Assembly: GCA_024643595.1 (NCBI GenBank)
Contig: JAHEMS010000120.1
Coordinates: 1 to 9,027, forward strand
Length of the DNA: 9,027 bases
From: Bacteroidota bacterium
GTDB taxonomy: Bacteria; Bacteroidota; Bacteroidia; Cytophagales; Cyclobacteriaceae
Reading direction: 5' to 3'
The translations under genes were made by a program, and so were the position numbers. Under the pieces are notes generated by a model. It was not told where the DNA came from. It made no database searches and saw nothing but the letters and a program-made list of their open reading frames with translations. Positions 1-5,436 of the stretch are shown here, in pieces. Numbering within the stretch: the stretch's first letter is position 1; each line of letters opens with the position of its first letter.

Positions 1-2
1 TA

Positions 3-137
3 ACGGCAGAGGTTAGGGGTAATGATGTAGTTACCGAATTTACGGTAACTGAGGTCTATAAAAAACAAAATAAGGAGTGGAAATTGTTAGCCCTTACCTT
101 TAGCAGCGTACGGGACACTCATGTAATTAAGCATTAG
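3..137 (+). CDS. NTF2-like / SnoaL (DUF4440-type) protein, C-terminal fragment
   Basis: An open frame enters from the left edge and ends at TAG 135-137, giving 44 residues. The segment VTEVYKKQNKEWKLLALTFS, followed by SVRDTH, has the closing beta-strand pattern of NTF2-like fold proteins of the SnoaL/DUF4440 kind. Members often end with 'hvYvk.dg.Wkll.lhfS.v'. These are small cone-shaped proteins that bind or isomerise small hydrophobic molecules; the substrate cannot be told here. The stop lies 5 bases before the flavodoxin start on the same strand, so the two are probably cotranscribed. The family call rests only on this tail. The start and any signal peptide lie outside the window. Confidence 0.6.
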   Translation, partial: TAEVRGNDVVTEFTVTEVYKKQNKEWKLLALTFSSVRDTHVIKH

Positions 138-142
138 GCGAA

Positions 143-772
143 ATGATTTCAGTATTTAAGCAAATGCTGCTGGGGTTTCTGCTTATGATTTCAATTTGTT
201 CCTCCTGCCAAACGAAGGAATCAGATGCTGAAATGAAGCCAGCCTTTAATCCTGAAAAAATACTGATTGTTTACTTGACACGAACAAATAACACGAAGGT
301 GATAGCTGAAATCATCCACGAAAATGTTGGCGGTACACTCATGGCTTTGGAATTAAAAACACCCTATCCTGAAGATTATAAAGCAATTGTTGCACAGGTG
401 GTAAAAGAAAATGATACTGATTTTATGCCTCCATTAAAAACTCAGATTGAGAACATTAAAAACTATGAGGTGGTGTTTGTTGGTTTCCCTACCTGGGATA
501 TGCAATTGCCACCACCAATGAAAAGTTTTCTCAATCAATATGACCTGAGTGGGAAAACAGTAATACCATTTAATACGAATGGAGGTTATGGAACAGGAAG
601 CAGCTTTGAAACGGTGAAGGAATTATGTCGCAACAGCAGGGTATTGAACGGATTTTCTATCAAAGGTGGAGTTGAGCGAGATGGAATATACTTTGTCATG
701 AAAGGAGAAAAGGAAATGCAGGCGAAAGAAGAGGTACAGAAATGGTTAAAGAAAATCAATATGATTAAGTAA
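143..772 (+). CDS. flavodoxin-fold lipoprotein (Flavodoxin_4-like)
   Basis: The 209-residue product starts with a hydrophobic signal and a Cys at residue 22 (context ICSSC-QTK). This suggests signal peptidase II processing and lipid anchoring, although the -3 position of the lipobox is a Cys rather than Leu/Val. The mature part is a full flavodoxin fold. It has the FMN phosphate loop TRTNNT (46-51) after strand ILIVYL, the loop FPTWDMQLPPP (115-125) with Trp118 placed to stack on the isoalloxazine, and NGGYGTGSS (146-154) as the second flavin-binding loop. The family binds FMN and carries electrons. The donor and acceptor are unknown; the aldo/keto reductase downstream is NAD(P)H-dependent and need not be a partner. 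It starts 5 bases after the previous stop, so translational coupling is likely. The fold is secure; the envelope location is inferred. Confidence 0.88.
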   Translation: MISVFKQMLLGFLLMISICSSCQTKESDAEMKPAFNPEKILIVYLTRTNNTKVIAEIIHENVGGTLMALELKTPYPEDYKAIVAQVVKENDTDFMPPLKTQIENIKNYEVVFVGFPTWDMQLPPPMKSFLNQYDLSGKTVIPFNTNGGYGTGSSFETVKELCRNSRVLNGFSIKGGVERDGIYFVMKGEKEMQAKEEVQKWLKKINMIK

Positions 773-799
773 TGAAATATTTTTTAAAGCGTTTAGTGT

Positions 800-1699
800 A
801 TGAAGGATCATAGAGAAACAATGGATGCTTTGCAGGGTAATGCAATGGTCCCAAAAGTTAAGCTAAACAACGGAGTTGAAATGCCCATCCTTGGCTTCGG
901 GGTATTTCAGGTTCCTGATCCGAATGAATGCGAGAGAAGTGTTTACGATGCTATTCAAACTGGGTATCGGTTAATTGATACAGCGGCCTCCTATATGAAT
1001 GAAGAAGCTGTTGGTAGAGCAATCAAAAAAAGTGGTGTGCCACGTGAGGAATTGTTTATCACTACCAAGCTTTGGATTCAGGATGCGGGATACGAAAAAG
1101 CAAAGATTGCGTTCGGGAAATCATTAAAGAAATTGCAACTCGATTATCTCGACCTATATCTCATCCATCAACCCTATAATGATGTACATGGTGCCTGGCG
1201 AGCCATGGAAGAACTTTATAAAGCTGGGAAGATAAGGGCCATTGGGGTAAGTAATTTTCAGTCTGATCGCGTGATGGACTTAATTTCATTCAACGAGATT
1301 GTGCCGGCCGTAAACCAGATTGAAACTCATCCCTTTCATCAACAACTCGAAACACAAAAGTTCCTTCAGGAAAATGGTATTCAACAGGAGTCATGGGGAC
1401 CATTTGCTGAAGGTAAAAACGATCTTTTCAAAAACGAATTACTTGCTGGCATTGGAAAGAAGTACAATAAAACTATTGCGCAAGTGGTGCTCCGGTGGTT
1501 AACACAACGAGGCATTGTTGCCATTCCAAAGTCAGTTCGTAAAGAGCGTATGGAAGAGAACTTCAATATTTTTGATTTTCAATTAAGTGAAGCTGACATG
1601 CAATCTATTCAGACACTTGATCAAAAGGTAAGTGCCTTCTTTGATCATCGCGATCCTGCAATGGTGAAATGGCTTGCCAACAGAAAACTGGATTTGTAA
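800..1699 (+). CDS. aldo/keto reductase (AKR, DkgA-like)
   Basis: This is a 299-residue cytoplasmic NAD(P)H-dependent carbonyl reductase of the 2,5-diketo-D-gluconate reductase-like AKR group. The catalytic tetrad is complete: Asp60 (YRLIDTAASY), Tyr65, Lys90 (ITTKLW) and His123 (YLIHQP). The cofactor region includes GVSNF, ESWGPFAEG and the IPKSVRKERMEENF phosphate-binding segment near the C-terminus. No signal peptide is present. Start choice is open: ATG 800 gives about 15 residues before the conserved VPKVKLNNGVEMP, and in-frame ATGs at 821 and 845 exist. The 845 start would give the usual family N-terminus. The gene lies 27 bases after the flavodoxin gene and 34 before the esterase gene. 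A carbonyl or aldehyde substrate is expected, but its identity cannot be read from sequence. Confidence 0.93.
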   Translation: MKDHRETMDALQGNAMVPKVKLNNGVEMPILGFGVFQVPDPNECERSVYDAIQTGYRLIDTAASYMNEEAVGRAIKKSGVPREELFITTKLWIQDAGYEKAKIAFGKSLKKLQLDYLDLYLIHQPYNDVHGAWRAMEELYKAGKIRAIGVSNFQSDRVMDLISFNEIVPAVNQIETHPFHQQLETQKFLQENGIQQESWGPFAEGKNDLFKNELLAGIGKKYNKTIAQVVLRWLTQRGIVAIPKSVRKERMEENFNIFDFQLSEADMQSIQTLDQKVSAFFDHRDPAMVKWLANRKLDL

Positions 1700-1733
1700 C
1701 TCACCAGGCTTACTAGATAACTAACTATAACAC

Positions 1734-3347
1734 ATGAAAAAACTATCAATCGGAATTACGTTGCTGCTTTTTGTAAGCGCTATTCAAGCCCAACAGAACA
1801 CAGGGCCAGAAGTCAAAACAGCCTCAGGCATCGTGCGCGGAATTGTTGAAGGAGATGTCGCTTCTTACAAAGGCATTCCTTATGCAGCACCTCCTGTTGG
1901 TGAGTTTCGCTGGCGCCCACCGCAACCCGTAACTCCCTGGAAGGAAGTGCGTGATGCAAGTCAGTTCTGTGCGGATTGCACACAACGAACCTGGCCAGGC
2001 TCGACAGCAAAAACATCCGAAGATTGTCTTTTTCTTAATGTGTGGACACCGGCTACTGCAACAAAGAAATCAAAGTTGCCAGTGATGGTTTGGATTCACG
2101 GAGGAGCTTTCGTAGGTGGTAGCGGTTCCGGTGCTGGCACGGCTGGAGATGCTTTTGCTAAGCAAGGAGTCATCTTAATGACAATCAATTATCGGCTTGG
2201 TCGATTCGGTCATTTTGCATTCCCCGCATTGAGCAAAGAACATCCGGATGAATTTAAAGGTAGCTATGCTTATATGGATCAGATTGCCGCATTGAAGTGG
2301 ATTCAAAAAAATATTGCTGCATTTGGTGGCGATCCGAATAACGTAACCATTTTCGGTTTTTCTGCAGGTGGAGTTTCCGTGCATTCGCTCTTAACAATCC
2401 CTTCAGCAAAAGGACTTTTCCATAAAGTTATCAGCGAATCAGGTGGTGGTCGTGATGGTGTTCTTACAGGCAGACCAATTAGTAAAGAAAATGCTGATTC
2501 CTTGTATCCTGTTTCAGCGGAAACAACAGGAATAAACTTTGCCCGTAAACATAAAATCGTAAGCACAGATGCTGCCGCATTGGCAAAGCTTCGTGCGTTA
2601 AGTGCAGAAGAAATTCTGGATGGCGGTCAGGAAAGTGATAGCTCAGGTCTTCGAACCTACTCCGGGCCCATCCTAGATGGTAAACTGGTAGTAGAAACTG
2701 CTGAGAGCGCATACATGGCGGGAAGAGAAGCAAAGGTTCCGCTCATCATCGGAAATTGTAGTGGCGAAATTGGTGGCGCATTTGTCAGTGCTGCTACTTC
2801 TAAAGAAGAACTGTTTACTCTTTTTGGTGAACATGAAGCTGAAGCTAAAGCTGCCTTCGACCCGAATGGAGATAAAGAATTCGCTGAGGTACAAACTAAG
2901 TTTAACACGGACTGGGTGTGGGGTGAGCCGGGACGGATGACAGCAAGAGCTCTGGTAGCCAAAGGCGCGCCTACTTACATGTTTCAATTTGGATATGTTC
3001 CAGTTGCAGCACGAGAACGAGCGCGGTATGGTGCCGGTCATGGATCGGAAGTCTCATTTGTGTTTAACACACTCAATGCACGTTGGGGTGCGCCTGTTGA
3101 GGCAACACCGGAAGAGAAAGAATTAGCAAGGATCATGAACACCTATTGGGCAAACTTTGCCAAAACAGGTAATCCCAATGGCAACGGTCTTCCGGTTTGG
3201 CCTCTTTATGATACGCAAAGAGATGAGATCCTCGACATTGACTTAGATGGCAAAGCAGTAGGTAAGCCCGATCCACGGAAAGCAAGATTTAATGTTATTG
3301 AAAAAGCCTTTATGAAAAGAGACAAAATACAATCACGGGGTATTTAA
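1734..3347 (+). CDS. secreted type B carboxylesterase
   Basis: The product has 537 residues, a normal length for the family, and begins with a Sec signal peptide (about residues 1-19, ending AIQA). It carries the type B hallmarks in order: YKGIPYAAPPVG, SEDCLFLNVWTP, the oxyanion-hole HGGAF (122-126), nucleophile Ser210 in GFSAGG, probable acid Glu345 (NCSGEIGG) and catalytic His436 (GAGHGSEVSF). These enzymes hydrolyse carboxylic esters and act in the periplasm or outside the cell. The residue before the nucleophile is Phe rather than the usual Glu (GESAGG), which may alter the pocket. Cys79, Cys82 and Cys98 could form a disulfide. The gene follows the aldo/keto reductase closely and is probably in the same transcript. 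Substrate unknown. Confidence 0.93.
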   Translation: MKKLSIGITLLLFVSAIQAQQNTGPEVKTASGIVRGIVEGDVASYKGIPYAAPPVGEFRWRPPQPVTPWKEVRDASQFCADCTQRTWPGSTAKTSEDCLFLNVWTPATATKKSKLPVMVWIHGGAFVGGSGSGAGTAGDAFAKQGVILMTINYRLGRFGHFAFPALSKEHPDEFKGSYAYMDQIAALKWIQKNIAAFGGDPNNVTIFGFSAGGVSVHSLLTIPSAKGLFHKVISESGGGRDGVLTGRPISKENADSLYPVSAETTGINFARKHKIVSTDAAALAKLRALSAEEILDGGQESDSSGLRTYSGPILDGKLVVETAESAYMAGREAKVPLIIGNCSGEIGGAFVSAATSKEELFTLFGEHEAEAKAAFDPNGDKEFAEVQTKFNTDWVWGEPGRMTARALVAKGAPTYMFQFGYVPVAARERARYGAGHGSEVSFVFNTLNARWGAPVEATPEEKELARIMNTYWANFAKTGNPNGNGLPVWPLYDTQRDEILDIDLDGKAVGKPDPRKARFNVIEKAFMKRDKIQSRGI

Positions 3348-3357
3348 CAAGATTGAG

Positions 3358-3417
3358 ATGCAAATGACCAAATTCAAAGGAGTCTTCTTCCTTTTCTTTT
3401 TATGTATAATGACTTAA
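3358..3417 (+). pseudogene. orphan signal-peptide start of a lost gene
   Basis: Beginning 10 bases after the esterase stop, ATG 3358 opens a 19-codon frame that ends at TAA 3415. Its residues MTKFKGVFFLFFLCIMT (from the third codon) have a basic start and a hydrophobic core, exactly like the first half of a Sec or lipoprotein signal peptide. The frame then stops where AraC-like coding begins in another frame. I infer the remnant of the gene that once followed the esterase, cut by a deletion. It could instead be chance, as the stretch is short. Confidence 0.4.
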
Positions 3418-3830
3418 TTAAAGTGATTTCAATTGCTCCAGGAATATTCCCCAATCGAATAGTGAATAAAATTAAATCCAAACCCATTAAAGCATCACAA
3501 CAGATCACTCGCGACTTTCTTGCGCTACTAGAAAAACAGTTTCCAATCGAGTCGCGACATCCTATTCAAATACGTAAAGCATCGCAGTTCGCAAGCCACC
3601 TGAACATCCATGTCAATCATTTGAATAGAGCAATAAGAGAAACCTTAAACAAAACCACTACACAAGTTATTTCTGAACACATTCTTCAGGAAGCTAAAAT
3701 TCTTTTACGCAACAGTAATTCAAGTATTGCTGACATTGGCTTTGCTTTAGGTTTTACCGAACCAACTCATTTCAATAATTTCTTTAGAAAGCACGCGCGG
3801 ATTAGTCCAACAAAACATCGTCTTGGCTGA
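3402..3830 (+). CDS. AraC-family regulator, N-terminally truncated (probable pseudogene)
   Basis: The 142 residues match only the C-terminal portion of a Bacteroidota AraC/XylS regulator. They contain a linker (RDFLALLEKQFPIES, 38-51), the first helix-turn-helix with FASHLNIHVNHLNRAIRE (63-80), and the second with IADIGFALGFTEPTHFNNFF (109-128), ending in SPTKHR. Full-length relatives have about 270-300 residues with an N-terminal cupin-like sensing domain; that part, roughly half the protein, is absent. Even residues 2-17 resemble the end of the sensing half, so the break lies at or just before codon 1. There is no well-spaced ribosome site before ATG 3402, and the frame is closed upstream at 3354. 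In relatives, such regulators often sit beside aldo/keto reductase genes, so this may be the former regulator of the operon. A DNA-binding fragment could still be made, but decay is more likely. Confidence 0.8.
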   Translation: MYNDLIKVISIAPGIFPNRIVNKIKSKPIKASQQITRDFLALLEKQFPIESRHPIQIRKASQFASHLNIHVNHLNRAIRETLNKTTTQVISEHILQEAKILLRNSNSSIADIGFALGFTEPTHFNNFFRKHARISPTKHRLG

Positions 3831-3839
3831 TTCGTATAC

Positions 3840-3894
3840 AAAAAAAATGAAATAATTGTTGGCGCAGTGGGGTTTTGGCTATTTCTTTTTTTTT
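3840..3894. terminator. AT-rich inverted repeat, likely bidirectional terminator
   Basis: Left arm 3840-3854 (eight A, then TGAAATA) pairs with right arm 3880-3894 (TATTTC followed by nine T), with one mismatch or bulge and a 25-base loop. It lies between convergent genes, 9 bases after the AraC-like stop and 76 bases beyond the end of the minus-strand hydrolase gene. It offers a T-run in both directions. The stem is almost pure A/T, so weaker than a classical terminator. Confidence 0.45.
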
Positions 3895-3901
3895 AGAATT
3901 C

Positions 3902-3917
3902 GAATGGTCGGTCATTC
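3902..3917. promoter_or_regulatory. possible TetR-type operator (GAATG-N6-CATTC)
   Basis: The 16-base element has perfect 5-base arms around GTCGGT. Its GGTCGGTC core resembles operators of TetR/AcrR-family repressors, which often contain GACCGACC-like sequences. It sits between convergent genes where no promoter is needed, so it may be a leftover or a chance palindrome. No TetR gene lies in the window. Confidence 0.2.
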
Positions 3918-3970
3918 ATTTGCTAAAATTCTTTTATATAAGCGTTTTATTTACTAGTGGTCAGGAGAGA

Positions 3971-4939
3971 TTATCTTTGATCAAGAATATCTTTAAAAAA
4001 GTCTGTACTATATGATTGAAGTTCTTTACGATTGTGGCCAACATTGTTGATAAGAATGAACTTTGCATTGGCGCCTGATTGCTTGTACAGCATTTCTGCT
4101 TGCGACCAACGCCGTTGAGGATCACTTCCAAAAAGCGAGTCAACTTTGCTTGACGCATCCTTATCCCATCCGTCTGTAAAGTCAAGAGAATCGTTATCAT
4201 CGGAAGAACCCATATATATGAGCTGTGGTATTGCACGATAAGCTACACTATCAAATGGCTTGCCGGTTAAAGTCTCAAGATCACTGATGCCAGCTGGGTA
4301 GGGTAGTAAATTATTTTTATATTTTCTTATTGGAGCAATTGGCCAACCTCCTGGCGACCCAGCCGATACAGCCAATACCCTATCAGGGTGCAGTATTGCG
4401 AATCGATTGGCAAACATTCCACTTGCTGAAAATCCCTGAATAAGAAATTTTTTATGGGATGGCATTCCTTTCTCTTCTAAATAGTCACGTGCCGTATCAA
4501 TCATAGCGAGTAGTTGCAGATCGATACGAGCAATATCTTCTCGCTTTGTTTTTAGCGCATCTCTATCCAGTGCATGGGTATAAACTTGCCAGTCAGTGGC
4601 AGGCCTTATAAATGCCGGGACGATAAGAACAACTTTTAAATCATTAGCAATTTTATGTCTTTCAAAGCCAGTCAACCACGCATCTCTTTCATGAACACGA
4701 GGGTTGTCTGATGTGGTGCCGGAATTGTTGGGTTGAATAAGTAGGGTAACCGTGCCTCCGTTTTCAGCAATTTCCCTGGCTCCCGGTGAAACATATAAAT
4801 AAAAGTTCGCATGGTATCCCTTTATGGAATTTGAAGAGAAGAGTTTAACGGTTGCAAAATACGGCCCCAATAGAATGCCCGCTGTGATAAGCAAAAGTAT
4901 AACCAGTACAGAGGTTATAAGAATAAATTTCTTAATCAT
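3971..4939 (-). CDS. membrane-anchored alpha/beta hydrolase
   Basis: The 322-residue product has an N-terminal hydrophobic segment (about 5-28, FILITSVLVILLLITAGILL) that acts as an anchor or uncleaved signal, placing the enzyme on the periplasmic face. The catalytic pattern is alpha/beta hydrolase: nucleophile Ser171 in GFSASG (169-174), an acid among Asp247, Asp248 and Asp250 after IYMGSSDDND, and His302 in NNVGHN. The segment KVVLIVPAFIRP (102-113) would hold the oxyanion-hole strand. The layout resembles poly(3-hydroxybutyrate) depolymerase/esterase-like or dienelactone hydrolase-like enzymes, but I cannot assign a substrate. It is transcribed away from a palindrome-rich 497-base upstream region and converges on the AraC remnant, so it is probably a single-gene unit. 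Confidence 0.85.
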   Translation of the reverse strand: MIKKFILITSVLVILLLITAGILLGPYFATVKLFSSNSIKGYHANFYLYVSPGAREIAENGGTVTLLIQPNNSGTTSDNPRVHERDAWLTGFERHKIANDLKVVLIVPAFIRPATDWQVYTHALDRDALKTKREDIARIDLQLLAMIDTARDYLEEKGMPSHKKFLIQGFSASGMFANRFAILHPDRVLAVSAGSPGGWPIAPIRKYKNNLLPYPAGISDLETLTGKPFDSVAYRAIPQLIYMGSSDDNDSLDFTDGWDKDASSKVDSLFGSDPQRRWSQAEMLYKQSGANAKFILINNVGHNRKELQSYSTDFFKDILDQR

Positions 4940-4997
4940 AGGTTTTAATTATCAGATTGAGGTGGGCAAACTCAATGCCAGTGATTAAATCTTCATC

Positions 4998-5076
4998 ACA
5001 GTACTGTTTAACATACTATCTGAATATACAAGTGTTCTATTTTGAACAGTCTGTCAGAAAAGTGAACAGAACACTT
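4998..5076. promoter_or_regulatory. palindrome cluster upstream of the alpha/beta hydrolase gene
   Basis: Several symmetric elements lie about 60-140 bases before the hydrolase start: a perfect 10-base palindrome ACAGTACTGT (4998-5007); TGTT-T-AACA (5005-5013); TGTTC-N6-GAACA (5033-5048); and a perfect 9-base inverted repeat AAGTGTTCT (5030-5038) / AGAACACTT (5068-5076) enclosing further GAACA copies. The shared TGTTC/GAACA half-site suggests binding of a dimeric regulator, though the long repeat could also form a hairpin. No clear TTTG / TAnnTTTG promoter was found beside it. Confidence 0.4.
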
Positions 5077-5209
5077 ATTCTAAAATACCCCATAACCGTT
5101 TGAAGTATTTTCATCTTTGCATTTAAGCTTTAAGATGTCTTATGATTTCTTGTACAAATACTATAATTGGATATTTACTAATACCATCCAATTGGCTCAA
5201 TTCACATAT

Positions 5210-5365
5210 TTATTTTTGCATTTGTTGAGCACTTTTTTGTCGTAGTCTATAAAACAAAATAAATGCTGTCATTGAAATGAAGCCAATGTTTAAAATAAAT
5301 AGATATAATCTAAAACTGACATTGTTTTCATTATCAGGATATCCATGGTGAGCAACTTTTATCTT
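5210..5365 (-). pseudogene. possible remnant of a one-helix membrane protein gene
   Basis: A minus-strand frame open from after a TGA (5366-5368) to TAA 5210-5212 encodes 51 residues without a usable upstream ATG. It reads as a polar, His-containing start (VAHHGYPDNENN), a hydrophobic helix (LYLFILNIGFISMTAFILFY) and a basic tail (RLRQKSAQQMQK). This composition looks protein-like and not random for AT-rich DNA, with the positive charge after the helix as expected for a membrane protein. I do not recognise the family. It may be the end of a decayed gene or a chance frame. Confidence 0.3.
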
Positions 5366-5436
5366 TCAAATAGTTGAATTCGATTTTCATCAGGATCAGT
5401 GATGATCACGATCCACAATCTGTGAGCGTCGTCAGT
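5359..5436 (-). pseudogene. glyoxalase/VOC-family C-terminal remnant
   Basis: Immediately after the TPR gene's stop codon and in the same frame, 25 codons run to TAA 5359-5361. They include VIITDPDENRIQLFER, which matches the closing strand of VOC-superfamily (glyoxalase/bleomycin resistance) domains, usually '.DPdGN.iel.e'. The Glu of QLFER is out of register with the usual metal Glu in some members, so I do not claim activity. The rest of the domain (about 100 residues) is missing, and the preceding sequence is TPR coding. I read this as the 3' end of a VOC gene left after a deletion or rearrangement. Confidence 0.55.

Larger units (their letters stand above)
4940..5436. other. 497-base region without an intact gene
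   Basis: The stretch between the TPR gene and the hydrolase gene holds the palindrome cluster on its left side and two apparent gene remnants on its right side, each listed separately. A + strand frame at 5135-5245 (36 residues, preceded by CATCTTTG at 5112-5119) is too weak to call. I see no tRNA, attachment site or transposon end. Confidence 0.6.

Noticed and set aside
2175..3041. Several minus-strand frames of 69-122 residues opposite the esterase gene
   Set aside because: They lie wholly antisense to a gene with full catalytic motifs and show no recognisable domain; shadows of coding sequence.
3961..4236. 91-residue minus-strand frame overlapping the hydrolase gene
   Set aside because: It overlaps the hydrolase C-terminal region containing Asp247 in another frame and has no protein-like features.
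5135..5245. 36-residue + strand frame with CATCTTTG just upstream
   Set aside because: Short and hydrophobic only because of AT-rich sequence, no -33 box at proper spacing, and it overlaps the more protein-like minus-strand frame.
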